A stretch of DNA of 64,000 bases, from NCBI GenBank assembly GCA_030653035.1, contig JAUSAB010000045.1, positions 32,649-96,648 of the forward strand, given 5' to 3'. The notes under the pieces were generated by a model. That model had not been told where the DNA came from. It searched no databases and was given only the letters and a program-made list of their open reading frames with translations. This DNA comes from Desulfocapsaceae bacterium. Its GTDB lineage: Bacteria; Desulfobacterota; Desulfobulbia; Desulfobulbales; Desulfocapsaceae. Both the position numbers and the translations under genes were made by a program. Positions 28,261-37,768 of the stretch are shown here, in pieces; position 1 is the first letter of the stretch; each line of letters begins with the position of its first letter.

Positions 28261-29123
28261 GAAACCTCCTGACCAAAAACAAATCCGACATCCTGACTTT
28301 TCTCACAGATGCCGGCTACTCAAAAACAAAAGCAAAGCAACTGATCAAACATGGTGCTGTGACTATTGGCGACAAAGAGGCGACACGACCTGACCAGCTT
28401 TTATTGCCGGGAGAGTTGGTGAGCGTCCGCACAGAACAGGAGATGCGCGAGCAGGCCAGAGAGTGCCCGGGACTCACCATAGTCTACGAAGACGAAGACA
28501 TTATTGTCATCGACAAACCATCGGGATTGTTGACCATTGCCACCGAAAATGAAAAAAGGAAGACCGCCTTTTACCTGCTCAGCAGCTATCTCAAGGAACG
28601 GTCAAAATCGCCGCAAGCGCGGATCTTCATCGTCCACCGTCTCGATCAGGGGACCTCAGGATTGCTGGTTTTTGCCAAAAACGAGGCGGCAAAACAGATT
28701 CTTCAGGATCAATGGGATCATGCCGACAAAAGATACTCCGCCATCGTTGAAGGGGGTCCCAAAGAGAAAAGCGGACAGATTACAAGCATGCTCGCCGAGT
28801 CAAAGGCCCTGCGGGTCTATACCGTCAGAGATAATAGCGAAGAGGGGAAGGAGGCCACAACCAACTACAAGGTAGTCAAAGGAAATGGCACCTATACCTT
28901 GCTCGATATCACCCTGGTCACCGGACGCAAGAACCAGATTCGCGTCCACATGGCCGACCTTGGCCACCCCATTGCCGGCGACAAAAAATATGGTGCCAAG
29001 ACCAATCCTCTGCGCCGGTTGGCCCTGCACGCATATTACCTCTCCTTTCCTCATCCGACTACCCCTGAGAAACGGATGGAATTCGAGATCAAAATCCCAG
29101 GAAAATTTCACATACTTTTTTGA
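28257..29123 (+). CDS. RluA-family rRNA/tRNA pseudouridine synthase
   Basis: A 288-residue enzyme: an S4 RNA-binding domain (about 12-58), then the RluA catalytic core with YEDEDIIVIDKPSGLL and HRLDQGTSGLLVFAK, where D130 is the catalytic aspartate, and later GRKNQIRVHMADLGHPIAGD. It converts specific uridines in structured RNA to pseudouridine. The subgroup (RluA, RluC or RluD) cannot be fixed from sequence alone. It is translationally coupled to the DUF1456 gene. Confidence 0.88.
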   Translation: MRNLLTKNKSDILTFLTDAGYSKTKAKQLIKHGAVTIGDKEATRPDQLLLPGELVSVRTEQEMREQARECPGLTIVYEDEDIIVIDKPSGLLTIATENEKRKTAFYLLSSYLKERSKSPQARIFIVHRLDQGTSGLLVFAKNEAAKQILQDQWDHADKRYSAIVEGGPKEKSGQITSMLAESKALRVYTVRDNSEEGKEATTNYKVVKGNGTYTLLDITLVTGRKNQIRVHMADLGHPIAGDKKYGAKTNPLRRLALHAYYLSFPHPTTPEKRMEFEIKIPGKFHILF

Positions 29124-29145
29124 GCAACTTCTGCACGCTTCCCTT

Positions 29146-30159
29146 TCATCCCCAAACCCCGGCAATCTGTTCTCCACATTGCGGACAGCAGCCATCAATA
29201 ACCCTGTTTTCCTGGATACGGAACCCCAGACGGCTGACCAACCGGGCCCGACACGACGGACACATGGTATTTTCTCCTCCTGCCCCAGGAACATTGCCTT
29301 CATAAACATACCTGAGCCCAGCCTTCAGTCCAATTTCCCGCGCCTTCTGCAAAGACGCCGCCGACGTGGCCGGCCTGTCGGTCAACTTATAGGTGGGATA
29401 AAAAGCGGTCACATGCCAGGGCATGGACGGATCAACAGAGAGTATAAATTCAGCAATTTCAGTCAATTCTGCATCACTATCATTGAGGCCGGGAATGACC
29501 AGAGTGGTAATCTCTACCCACACCCCCAGTTCATGCATGAGCCGCACCGTATCCAGCACCGGTTGCAGACGGGCCCCGCATATCTTCCGATAAAAATCAT
29601 CGCTGAATGATTTAATATCGATATTAATGGCATCCAGAACCGGCGCCAGTTTCCTGGTTGTCTGTTCTGTCATATAGCCATTGGAGACAAAGATATTCTT
29701 CAGCCCCTGGGCGCGAGCGAGCACACAGCAATCATAGGCAAACTCGAAAAAAACCGTTGGTTCCACATAGGTATAGCTGATCGATTGACAGCCATCGCTC
29801 ACTGCGCTGGCCACTACATGTTCAGGTGAGCGCAGGACACCGGGAACCGTGTCAACGGCGAAGGCACCAGGCTGGGAAATGGAAAAATTCTGACAATGAC
29901 GACAATGGAAATTACAACCAACCGTCGAGATGGAATACGACCGGCTTCCCGGCAGCACATGAAACAGCGGTTTCTTCTCTACCGGATCCACATTCTCCGC
30001 CACTAACCACCCATAGACCAGACTGTACAACACCCCCGCTCTATTCTCGCGTACCCCGCAGATGCCACGATGCCCATCCTTGATTCGGCAATGATGGGCG
30101 CAAAGCTCACAGACCACCTCACCATCATCGCCCTTACTGTACATTTGCGCCTCATACAT
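29146..30159 (-). CDS. amrS: AmmeMemoRadiSam system radical SAM enzyme AmrS
   Basis: A 337-residue radical SAM enzyme of the AmrS family. An N-terminal zinc-like region (CELCAHHCRIKDGHRGICGV) precedes the cluster motif C82-x3-C86-x2-C89 (GCNFHCRHCQ), and GLKAGLRYVYEGNVPG is near the end. AmrS proteins occur with AMMECR1 and Memo homologs in anaerobes; their reaction is not known. Neither partner is in this window, so they must lie elsewhere. Confidence 0.9.
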   Translation of the reverse strand: MYEAQMYSKGDDGEVVCELCAHHCRIKDGHRGICGVRENRAGVLYSLVYGWLVAENVDPVEKKPLFHVLPGSRSYSISTVGCNFHCRHCQNFSISQPGAFAVDTVPGVLRSPEHVVASAVSDGCQSISYTYVEPTVFFEFAYDCCVLARAQGLKNIFVSNGYMTEQTTRKLAPVLDAINIDIKSFSDDFYRKICGARLQPVLDTVRLMHELGVWVEITTLVIPGLNDSDAELTEIAEFILSVDPSMPWHVTAFYPTYKLTDRPATSAASLQKAREIGLKAGLRYVYEGNVPGAGGENTMCPSCRARLVSRLGFRIQENRVIDGCCPQCGEQIAGVWG

Positions 30160-30176
30160 CAGAAGACCCTCCCGGC

Positions 30177-30935
30177 TTAGATCTTATCCTTCACCACCTG
30201 TTGCCATCTGCCATCACGATACAGATAGTGGGGAGTAAAGCGGCTTTTATAGTTCATGGCCGCCACGGACTGAATATAATAACCAAGATAGAGATAATTG
30301 ATTTGCTGGGTGAGACAGATTTCCGCCAAGGTCAGGATATTAAAGGTCCCCAGACTCCGCCCGCCTTGATCGGGATCAAAATAAAAATAGACAGCATTCA
30401 TCCAGTTTGCACCCACATCGACAATAGCACAGCCGACCAGCCTGCCCTCAAGGCGATACCGGATCTCCATGCACGTTACAATAGAGGTCAGGAAAAAACC
30501 GGAATAATAACTCTCGGCCTGATTGTTCTTGTGCGGATAACGACTGGACAGGAATTTCTGACACAGAATCAGATTTTCCGGACTCAGTTGCACCGGCCCG
30601 AACTCGATCTCCAGATCCTGGTTCTTTTTCATCACACGCCGCTGATTGCGACTAAACCGCAACTCCTGCGGATGCAGACGGATAGGGACACAGGCGGAGC
30701 AGGCAGGACAGTGCATGGCGTAGAGACAATTGCCGTTGCGTCGATAGCCGGAAGCCAGGAACAGCTCCATGATCCGCTCGGGAATCGGGGAAAACAGGGC
30801 CTGATAAAAAACTGCGGTATGGGGCAGATGATAAGGACACTCCACTGCCATCTCGACAAAATAGTCATCCAAACGGGGGCGCAATTCCGCAAATTCGACA
30901 GCGCATTGTTGATCGTAATGAGTCATAGGAATCAT
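30177..30935 (-). CDS. bpt: Aspartate/glutamate leucyltransferase (Bpt)
   Basis: A 252-residue Ate1/Bpt-type transferase: an N-terminal ATE_N domain with the cysteine cluster C-P-A-C-S-A-C near residue 75, the segment FSRNQRRVMKKNQD and a C-terminal GNAT-like domain ending YYIQSVAAMNYKSRFTPH. Bacterial Bpt moves leucine from Leu-tRNA onto N-terminal Asp/Glu for N-degron degradation via ClpS. The cysteine-rich N-terminus may bind a metal cofactor. Confidence 0.85.
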   Translation of the reverse strand: MIPMTHYDQQCAVEFAELRPRLDDYFVEMAVECPYHLPHTAVFYQALFSPIPERIMELFLASGYRRNGNCLYAMHCPACSACVPIRLHPQELRFSRNQRRVMKKNQDLEIEFGPVQLSPENLILCQKFLSSRYPHKNNQAESYYSGFFLTSIVTCMEIRYRLEGRLVGCAIVDVGANWMNAVYFYFDPDQGGRSLGTFNILTLAEICLTQQINYLYLGYYIQSVAAMNYKSRFTPHYLYRDGRWQQVVKDKI

Positions 30936-30964
30936 AACCTGCCAGAAGGCCCTTCAAGCCTTCC

Positions 30965-32332
30965 CTATACCAATCCCTGTTCCAACATGGCACGAGCCAC
31001 CTTAACAAATCCGGCAAGATTGGCACCGGCAACGTAATTCCCCGGCACGCCATATTCAGCTGCGGTATCAAGACAACCCTGATGAATGAACTTCATAATC
31101 TGTCTGAGTCTGACATCCACCTCTGCTCTCGACCAGGAAAGCCGCATGGCATTCTGGGCCATCTCCAGCCCGGAGACAGCCACTCCGCCGGCATTTGCCG
31201 CCTTGCCCGGCCCGTACAGGATTTTCTGGGCAAGAAAGAGCTCCACTGCCTCGGATGTGCAAGGCATATTGGCCCCTTCACAGACCAGACCAACACCACC
31301 CGCCAGGAGCTGGTCCGCATCCTTGCCATTAATCTCATTCTGGGTCGCACAAGGAAAGGCGCAATCCCCCGGAAAACTCCACACCGGATTCTTATCCCCA
31401 TCACCCATAAGCGGATCACGAGGGATATAAATTGCGTCAGGATAGCGCTCTCCATATTCAGTCAACCGCCCCCGCCGGACATTTTTAAGATCCTTGACAA
31501 AGGCAAGTTTCTCTAAATCAAGTCCCTGCTCATCATAGATGACACCCGTGGAATCAGACAGAGTCAAAATTCGGCCCCCAAGCTCCAGCGCCTTTTCGGC
31601 AGCGAACAGAGCCACATTTCCTGCCCCGGAAATCAGACAACGCTTGCCTTCCAAGGTCTGGCCACGAGTGCCCAGCATCTCGGTGGCGAAATAGACCATC
31701 CCGTAACCTGCAGCCTCAGGCCGAATCAGGCTGCCACCCCAGGCAAGGCCTTTACCTGTCAAAACGCCCGTGAATTCATTGGCTATTTTTTTATACATCC
31801 CAAAGAGATAACCAATCTCCCGACCGCCAACCCCAATGTCACCCGCGGGGATATCGGTATCCGCCGCGATATGCCGGAACAGCTCTGTCATGAAGGCCTG
31901 ACAGAAGCGCATGACCTCTCCGTCAGATCTTCCCTTGGGATCAAAATCAGCCCCACCCTTGGCCCCGCCCAGAACCAAAGGAGTTAACGCGTTTTTGAAC
32001 ACCTGTTCAAAGGCCAGAAACTTTATAATCCCCAAATTAACCGAAGGATGAAAACGAAGGCCGCCCTTATACGGACCAAGGGTACTGTTCATCTGCACCC
32101 GGTACCCGCGATTCACCTGCACCTGACCTTCATCATCCATCCACACCACCCGGAACAAGATGATCCGCTCCGGCTCCATGATCCGTTCAAGCAAGGCCAG
32201 TCGACGATACCCAGGATCGCGCTCCAGCGCCGGGCCAACCGTCGCAAGCACCCCGAGCACAGCCTGATGGAACTCACGTTGCTCGGGATCCCTGCCTTGC
32301 ACCCAATTCATTATTTCATCCACAGATGCCAT
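30965..32332 (-). CDS. gdhA: NADP-dependent glutamate dehydrogenase
   Basis: The start at 32332 (MASVDEIMNWVQGRDP, 455 residues) matches the family; an in-frame start at 32443 would add 37 unconserved residues. GdhA interconverts 2-oxoglutarate plus ammonium and glutamate. Visible motifs are YKGGLRFHPSVNLGIIKFL, LGGAKGGADFDPKG (catalytic lysine region) and AGNVALFAAEKALELGG (nucleotide binding). Length and motifs fit the hexameric NADP form. Confidence 0.94.
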   Translation of the reverse strand: MASVDEIMNWVQGRDPEQREFHQAVLGVLATVGPALERDPGYRRLALLERIMEPERIILFRVVWMDDEGQVQVNRGYRVQMNSTLGPYKGGLRFHPSVNLGIIKFLAFEQVFKNALTPLVLGGAKGGADFDPKGRSDGEVMRFCQAFMTELFRHIAADTDIPAGDIGVGGREIGYLFGMYKKIANEFTGVLTGKGLAWGGSLIRPEAAGYGMVYFATEMLGTRGQTLEGKRCLISGAGNVALFAAEKALELGGRILTLSDSTGVIYDEQGLDLEKLAFVKDLKNVRRGRLTEYGERYPDAIYIPRDPLMGDGDKNPVWSFPGDCAFPCATQNEINGKDADQLLAGGVGLVCEGANMPCTSEAVELFLAQKILYGPGKAANAGGVAVSGLEMAQNAMRLSWSRAEVDVRLRQIMKFIHQGCLDTAAEYGVPGNYVAGANLAGFVKVARAMLEQGLV

Positions 32333-32770
32333 CCTTGCCTCATGATTTGATTCCTTACCATTCGGTTTTTTCCAAACCCTGTTGCTGGTATCATTGTATA
32401 ACCCTTTTATGGAAAAAGGAATATTTCTTGCCTGACCCGGCATCTCTTATTCCCTTCGTACATCTTTTTCCATTTGACACAAAAACGAACACATAAAATC
32501 CGCCTTCAGTCATCAACCGGCAAACTCTTCCTGATATTTCCTTCGCGTACCGATCATAGAGAACCTTTCCGTATATGCCTTTCCATTATATGAAAGATCA
32601 AAACGCGGGAGACACGCCAAAAAACATCATACATTTTTGCCTAACAATATTATAATAATTACAAAATTGTAACATCGGCACGCAACAACACCAAAAAAAA
32701 ACGAGCACAAAAAAACACAATGTGCCGATATAACAACACATACAAAACAGAGAGCCGTTACCACTCAATC

Positions 32771-32788
32771 TTGGCATGTTTCATGCTA
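32771..32788 (+). promoter_or_regulatory. Sigma-54-type promoter of the porin gene
   Basis: TTGGCATGTTTCATGCTA fits the -24/-12 element: TGGCAT at 32772-32777, five bases, then ATGCT at 32783-32787, giving GG and GC exactly 10 bases apart. Transcription would start near 32797, about 70 nt before the porin ATG. An A+T-rich stretch upstream (32630-32760) could host enhancer or IHF sites. Needs an RpoN-dependent activator, none of which is in the window. Confidence 0.55.
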
Positions 32789-32807
32789 AATATAAAGTCA
32801 GCAACCC

Positions 32808-32833
32808 CGGCAAATCCGGTGCGACGGACGCCG
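32808..32833 (+). promoter_or_regulatory. G+C-rich hairpin in the porin leader
   Basis: CGGC and GCCG enclose an inner TCCG/CGGA stem with loop GTGCGA. It sits about 11 nt after the predicted sigma-54 start, in an otherwise A+T-rich leader. It may stabilise the message or bind a regulator. It does not match a riboswitch class I can confirm. Confidence 0.35.
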
Positions 32834-32867
32834 CCCCCGACAACATCTATTTAAAAAGGAGAGAAAA

Positions 32868-33680
32868 ATGGAAACGAGAAAAAAAATCAGTATAGCCGTT
32901 TTAGGAGCCATGTGCTGCCTGCAGTTCAGTGGCATTGCCAAGGCTGAAGAGGACAAGCCCACAGCAAACCTGACGGTTGCCGCCTTGAGCAAATACGTCT
33001 GGCGCGGTTTTGAAGTCTCCAGGGACAGCATGGTCCTGGAGCCGTCGATGACGGTCGCCTATAAAGGATTTTCCGCCAATGCCTGGGGCAATCTCGACAC
33101 CGATTATTATGGATCAGGGCCAAATTCCGGCACAAACTTCTGGAACGAAACCGATTTCACCCTGGCCTACGACTGGACCATGGGACCAGTCGGCATGACC
33201 GCCGGTTACATCTATTATGCTTTTGATGGTCTTCAAGACACCCAGGAAGTCTTTGCCCGCGCAGCCTGGCACACCCTGCTGACTCCAACCCTGAGTATCT
33301 ACAGGGATTACGACAACCTAGCCGGATGGTACATGACCCTCGGAATATCGCATAGCATTCCAATCACAGAAAAAATTGGCATTAGCCTGGGTGCTCAAGT
33401 CGGATATCTGGACGCCGAAGATGCCAGCTCCTATGCCGAGGTCAACGTAAGCAACTGGACTTATACCGACAAATCCTTCAGCGGATTTCATGATGGACTG
33501 TTGTCAGTTTCGGTTCCCATCCCGGTAAATGAGTATATTACGGTTACCCCGGTACTGAATTATTCGTTCCCGTTATCAGGCGATTCCGCCGATTTGATTG
33601 AGATCAGAAGTCTTAACGGTGGGGGAAGCGGCGATAACAACTTCATTTATGGCGGCGTTACTGTCTCCATGGCTTTCTGA
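32868..33680 (+). CDS. TorF-like outer-membrane beta-barrel porin
   Basis: A 270-residue protein with a signal peptide (cleavage near AKA-EED, about residue 25). The mature protein is a series of alternating strands ending GGVTVSMAF, the C-terminal phenylalanine signature of outer-membrane barrels. ALSKYVWRGFEVSRDSMVL at the mature N-terminus resembles the TorF family of putative porins. A good AAGGAGAG ribosome-binding site lies 5 bases before the ATG. The substrate is unknown. Confidence 0.75.
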   Translation: METRKKISIAVLGAMCCLQFSGIAKAEEDKPTANLTVAALSKYVWRGFEVSRDSMVLEPSMTVAYKGFSANAWGNLDTDYYGSGPNSGTNFWNETDFTLAYDWTMGPVGMTAGYIYYAFDGLQDTQEVFARAAWHTLLTPTLSIYRDYDNLAGWYMTLGISHSIPITEKIGISLGAQVGYLDAEDASSYAEVNVSNWTYTDKSFSGFHDGLLSVSVPIPVNEYITVTPVLNYSFPLSGDSADLIEIRSLNGGGSGDNNFIYGGVTVSMAF

Positions 33681-33706
33681 TAGAATTTCCCTAAGCAATA
33701 CATAAA

Positions 33707-33736
33707 GGCGACAGCCCCCTTATGGAGCCTGTCGCC
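33707..33736 (+). terminator. Terminator-like hairpin after the porin gene
   Basis: GGCGACAG pairs with CTGTCGCC around a 14-base loop, 27 bp after the porin stop. The following sequence is only partly T rich, so the call is moderate. Confidence 0.5.
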
Positions 33737-33811
33737 CTTATGCTCTTCTCCCCGTTCCAATATAAATAACAAGTTCGCGTCAACTCGTTACATTGAAAAA
33801 GAAGGCTGACC

Positions 33812-34924
33812 TCAAACAGGTCTGACCTGTCGCGATCTGGCCAATTCCTGGGGAGTATTGATGTTATGCCAGGAAGATCTGATTTGCTCAGGAACAAGGG
33901 GAGTGTCAACCTTACTTTGTCTGGCGATCTGGCCAATCCGCAAAGAACCGGAGGTCAGAAGTTCCTCAAAGAGAGGGCCGCAGCGATAATCATAATGAGC
34001 CAACAACGGCTCCACGTATCCGTTTTCCTGAAGACGAGGTACCGTTCCCCAATATCCGGGCTGACGCTGGGCAAGCAACCAGGTCAGGGCCTCCGTACTG
34101 ATATCAGGCATATCACAGGCAATGAGAAGCCAGGAAACCGCAGGCTGCCAGCGCATAGCTGCAAGGACACCGGTTAAAGGGCCGCGAGCCTCCGGGATAT
34201 CGGGAAGCCGGGGGAGATGGGCCAGCGAATCCGGCACCAAACCACCACCCGACAGGGCAATCTGCTTACCAATCAGGGGTTGAAGCAGGCCGACCGTATG
34301 TTCCAGCCAGGTGGAGCCGGCGGTTGATTCTTCCTTCTCAAGCAGATGTTTGGGCCGTCCCATTCGGGAACTGCGGCCACCAATCAAGACACAGGCCCAG
34401 ACCGGAGTCTGACACCAGATCTCCTGCAGCCATTGCAGAACAAAATCAAGGAGCTGCGCAGCCCGCATCTCACCCCGTGAAAACACTTTGAGCACTGCCC
34501 CCACATCCGCTGACGGCTCACATCCATCATCAGCCAGGAGCCAAATCTTCGACACGGGGGTCTGCCCATGCCCCTCAACGAGCACCAGATCATAACGGCG
34601 AGCAAGCTGAGTGAGCTGGAACCCGAAACTGGCCCCAGCATCCCCATGCAGGCGAACAAACTCCTCGCCGCCCAGGAGAAAGACATCCGCGCCCGCCCGA
34701 AACAAACGGTCACTGTCCTTACCAGGCATATCCACCACCAGATTGCGGCAGTCATGTTTGACCACGGCCACCCGCAGCCCACGTTGCACCAGTTCCGGCA
34801 ATAGGGCCTCAATCAGCGTAGTCTTCCCTGCTCCCGAGAGTCCACAGATCCCAAGAATCGGCAGCGTTGTTGCGGGCAGCGCTGGGATCTGGCTCTCCTG
34901 CTGCTGAAGGGGACGCTGTTTCAT
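33812..34924 (-). CDS. MobB-MobA fusion, molybdenum cofactor nucleotidylation
   Basis: The start at 34924 has a GAGGAG ribosome-binding site about 10 bases upstream and gives 370 residues. An in-frame start at 35161 lies inside mqnD. The N-terminal half is a MobB-like GTPase (GLSGAGKTTLIEALLPEL, VKHDCRNLVVDMPGKDSDR). The C-terminal half is MobA (VLIGGRSSRMGRPKHLLEKE, LIACDMPDISTEALTWLL), which attaches GMP to molybdopterin. Sulfate reducers need this cofactor for formate dehydrogenases. The order MobB then MobA in one chain is notable. Confidence 0.85.
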   Translation of the reverse strand: MKQRPLQQQESQIPALPATTLPILGICGLSGAGKTTLIEALLPELVQRGLRVAVVKHDCRNLVVDMPGKDSDRLFRAGADVFLLGGEEFVRLHGDAGASFGFQLTQLARRYDLVLVEGHGQTPVSKIWLLADDGCEPSADVGAVLKVFSRGEMRAAQLLDFVLQWLQEIWCQTPVWACVLIGGRSSRMGRPKHLLEKEESTAGSTWLEHTVGLLQPLIGKQIALSGGGLVPDSLAHLPRLPDIPEARGPLTGVLAAMRWQPAVSWLLIACDMPDISTEALTWLLAQRQPGYWGTVPRLQENGYVEPLLAHYDYRCGPLFEELLTSGSLRIGQIARQSKVDTPLVPEQIRSSWHNINTPQELARSRQVRPV

Positions 34925-34940
34925 AATTGATCTTCTCCTC

Positions 34941-35846
34941 TCACTCTGGCCCCAAGGCACGACAGGAAGGGGGCAGGATACCCGCTGCTCTTCCCCGCTG
35001 CAAAAAAGCAGCAATGGCAGCCATCCCCGCAGGCCCGAGCTCCCGGGAGAAATCATTGACATACAGACCGATATGATCCTGAACAACCCGCTCCTCGAGC
35101 TCCTGGGCATGTTCTCTGACATAAGGCAGACACTGCTCAGGATGGGCAAAGGCCCAGTCAATGGAGGCCCGGATCGCCTGATCTATGGCCAAAATCCGCC
35201 CCCTGCCAAGCGCGCGTCTGGCGGCAATACAGCCAAGGGGAATGGGATACCCAGTATCCCGCTCCCACCACAGACCAAGATCCTGAAGACAGATCAACCC
35301 CTCCTGCTGATAGGTGAACCGGCTCTCATGGATAATGACCCCGGCATCCACCTGTCCCTGCTGCACCGCTGCCATGATGGTATCAAAACGCATCTCTACC
35401 AGCTCCGGTCGCTCCTGCGCCGTCCTTAGCGCCCGCGACACCGGGCCACCCATGGTCTGCGCATACCCTGACCAAAAAAGACGGAAGAGGAGGGTAGCAG
35501 TGGTTAACCGTCCGGGAATGGCAATTTTATAGCGGCCAGGACGGGCCAGATCAAGGGGGCTTCGCGCCACCAGCAACGGCCCGCATCCCCGGCCCAGGGC
35601 GCTGCCCGATAATAAGATGCAGTATTCATCAAGCACATGACCAAGGGCATGGAAAGAGAGCTTGGTCACATCCAGCCGATGCTCCATGGCCCAGCCGTTG
35701 AGGGTCTCCACGTCTTCCAGTATAGGCGTTGCGAGTTCCGTTCCCGGCAGATCAATTTTGCCGTGCGTCAATCCATAGAAGATAAAGGTATCATTGGGAC
35801 AGGGTGAGTAGCCGATAGACACTGGTTTTGTAACTGGTTGCATCAT
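34941..35846 (-). CDS. mqnD: 1,4-dihydroxy-6-naphthoate synthase MqnD
   Basis: A 301-residue periplasmic-binding-protein-fold enzyme of the futalosine menaquinone pathway: ISIGYSPCPNDTFIFYGL-like start (SIGYSPCPNDTFIFYG), DVTKLSFHALGHVLDEY and AGVIIHESRFTYQ are all typical of MqnD. It converts cyclic dehypoxanthinyl futalosine to 1,4-dihydroxy-6-naphthoate. It overlaps mqnB by 4 bp; mqnA, mqnC and mqnE are not in the window. Confidence 0.92.
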   Translation of the reverse strand: MMQPVTKPVSIGYSPCPNDTFIFYGLTHGKIDLPGTELATPILEDVETLNGWAMEHRLDVTKLSFHALGHVLDEYCILLSGSALGRGCGPLLVARSPLDLARPGRYKIAIPGRLTTATLLFRLFWSGYAQTMGGPVSRALRTAQERPELVEMRFDTIMAAVQQGQVDAGVIIHESRFTYQQEGLICLQDLGLWWERDTGYPIPLGCIAARRALGRGRILAIDQAIRASIDWAFAHPEQCLPYVREHAQELEERVVQDHIGLYVNDFSRELGPAGMAAIAAFLQRGRAAGILPPSCRALGPE

Positions 35847-36538
35847 GCTCCACCCATTTCTCTGACCAGCAAGACTGCCGCCTCAGCCGCTCTGGCACAG
35901 GCCTCCGTCATTTTCCAGCGACCCAGATCCCGGTCTTCCACCAGGTTTGAGATCGCGCGCACTTCCAGCAGAGGCAGGGAAAACTCGGCACAAACCCTGG
36001 CCACCGCCGCCCCTTCCATGTTCTCACACAGCCCTTGATACCTGGAGGCCAGCATCGCCCCCCGCTGCCTGGTGGCGCTGACAGCCGAGACGGTCACAAA
36101 ATTGCCGCACCGGTATGCAATCCTGTGGCAATCGAGAATTTTCCTGGCCTGGCGCAGCATGGACTGATCCAGGGGAAAGACCGTAGTGCCACCCAATTTC
36201 TCATCAAGCGCCTCATAATGATCAGCAAAACAGATCCCGAAATCCCCCAGGTTCTCCTGCTCGGCCAGACACAGATCAAGCAGCGCACCATTGCCTGACG
36301 GCAACGATTCACAGATATAGGCCCCAGCCACTCCAAAGTTCAACACCTTATCAATCCGTAGATCTCGTCTTTCCAGGTAACGAGTCAAACGCAGAGTCGT
36401 CTCAACCGGCCCGAGTCCGGCAACCAAGGTACAACATGGAAGTGTCCGACCTTCCTGGCAAGAGAGGCCCCCGTCCATCGCCAGGAATCGCGCAAAGGGG
36501 GTCATCTCAAATTCAGTTGCGGCAACAGCAAGGATCAT
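35843..36538 (-). CDS. mqnB: Futalosine hydrolase MqnB
   Basis: The start at 36538 (MILAVAATEFEM, 231 residues) matches the nucleoside-hydrolase fold; an upstream start at 36637 would overlap the divergent queA. The ribosome-binding site is weak. Motifs VLNFGVAGAYI and CENMEGAAVARVCAEF (purine nucleoside phosphorylase type, with the catalytic Glu in NMEGAA) and ELPLLEVRAISNLVEDRD-like ending are present. MqnB removes hypoxanthine from futalosine in menaquinone synthesis. Confidence 0.88.
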   Translation of the reverse strand: MILAVAATEFEMTPFARFLAMDGGLSCQEGRTLPCCTLVAGLGPVETTLRLTRYLERRDLRIDKVLNFGVAGAYICESLPSGNGALLDLCLAEQENLGDFGICFADHYEALDEKLGGTTVFPLDQSMLRQARKILDCHRIAYRCGNFVTVSAVSATRQRGAMLASRYQGLCENMEGAAVARVCAEFSLPLLEVRAISNLVEDRDLGRWKMTEACARAAEAAVLLVREMGGA

Positions 36539-36620
36539 GGTAGGTAGTTCAAGGCTTGAAGGCTGAAAGCTAACGACGAAAAGGCAACACTCATCTCTTT
36601 TACTGCAAAACAGAACAACC

Positions 36621-37703
36621 ATGCAACAGGATTTCACGCTCAGCGCATACGACTACCCCCTGCCGCCAGAAAATATCGCCCAGCATCCAGCGGACAGGCG
36701 GGAAGGCTCAAGGCTCTTTGTCCTGCATCGCGAGACAGATATAAGAGAGCATCGAACCTTCACCGATATTGTCGATCTGCTGCAGCCAGGCGACCTGCTG
36801 GTTATCAATGACACCAAGGTCTTTCCTGCACGGTTGCTGGGCCAGAAAGACACTGGCGGCAAGGCAGAGGTTTTTCTTCTGTCCTATCCCCTGTTGATCG
36901 AAAACACAGCAGATCAGGCCGCCACCGCAACCGCCAATGCCCTGATAAAAAGCTCAAAACGGCCTCGTCCAGGATCAGTCATCACCATGAACGACGATTT
37001 TTCCTGTACTATCCTTGAACAACTGGGCGAAGGCAGGGTCAGAATCGCGCTCCATTACGACCGGCAAAAGGATTTGGCCGAGATCCTCAAAAATCACGGC
37101 CAAATCCCGCTCCCCCCATATATTGCAAGGACCAACGGCAGTACCGACGAAGACAGCAACCGGTATCAGACCGTCTATGCCAACCAGCCAGGGGCAGTGG
37201 CTGCACCCACGGCCGGCCTCCATTTCTCAGAAACACTTTTAGAAAAGATCAGGGGAAAAGGCGTGTCAATCGCCAGAATTACTCTGCATGTGGGATATGG
37301 AACCTTTGCCCCTGTACGAACCGAGGCCATTCTGGACCATATTATCCATCAGGAGTATATCCATATTTCCAAAGAAAATGCTGAAAAAATCAATACGGCT
37401 CGACAAGAAGGGGGGAAGATCTGGGCCGTGGGCACAACCACAGTGCGGGCCCTTGAATTTGCAGGAAATAAGGAGGGGCAGGTCCAGCCAACAGATGGTT
37501 GGTGCAACCTCTATATCGTTCCGGGCTACAGCTTCAAGGTAATTGACAACTTGATCACCAACTTTCACCTACCCCAGTCATCGCTGCTCTTTCTGGTCTC
37601 CGCCCTCTGCGGTCGGGAAAGGCTGCTGGACTGCTACCAGGAGGCAATCACCCTGGGTTATCGCTTTTATTCCTATGGCGATGCTATGGCCATAACAAAA
37701 TAG
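36621..37703 (+). CDS. queA: S-adenosylmethionine:tRNA ribosyltransferase-isomerase QueA
   Basis: A 360-residue QueA that transfers the ribosyl part of SAM to preQ1 in tRNA to make epoxyqueuosine. It has the family start DFTLSAYDYPLPPENIAQHPADRR (in shorter form: SAYDYPLPPENIAQ), the segment VAAPTAGLHFSETLLEK and the C-terminal NFHLPQSSLLFLVSAL. It is divergent from mqnB with an 82-bp gap. Only one copy of the queuosine genes is seen here. Confidence 0.94.
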   Translation: MQQDFTLSAYDYPLPPENIAQHPADRREGSRLFVLHRETDIREHRTFTDIVDLLQPGDLLVINDTKVFPARLLGQKDTGGKAEVFLLSYPLLIENTADQAATATANALIKSSKRPRPGSVITMNDDFSCTILEQLGEGRVRIALHYDRQKDLAEILKNHGQIPLPPYIARTNGSTDEDSNRYQTVYANQPGAVAAPTAGLHFSETLLEKIRGKGVSIARITLHVGYGTFAPVRTEAILDHIIHQEYIHISKENAEKINTARQEGGKIWAVGTTTVRALEFAGNKEGQVQPTDGWCNLYIVPGYSFKVIDNLITNFHLPQSSLLFLVSALCGRERLLDCYQEAITLGYRFYSYGDAMAITK

Positions 37704-37731
37704 GCGGTTGCCGAAAAATCAGCAACCGCCT
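37702..37731. terminator. Hairpin between queA and fmdB-like gene
   Basis: AGGCGGTTGC and GCAACCGCCT form a 10-bp stem around a 10-base loop, beginning inside the queA stop region, between two convergent genes. It probably ends transcripts from both sides. Confidence 0.6.
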
Positions 37732-37768
37732 GACACCACAAAAAATCTAAAAAAGTCCAGAAAACCGA

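Noticed and set aside
32797..32867. Cobalamin or c-di-GMP riboswitch in the porin leader
   Set aside because: A few matching stretches only; the B12 box and the GEMM CGCAAAG core are missing.
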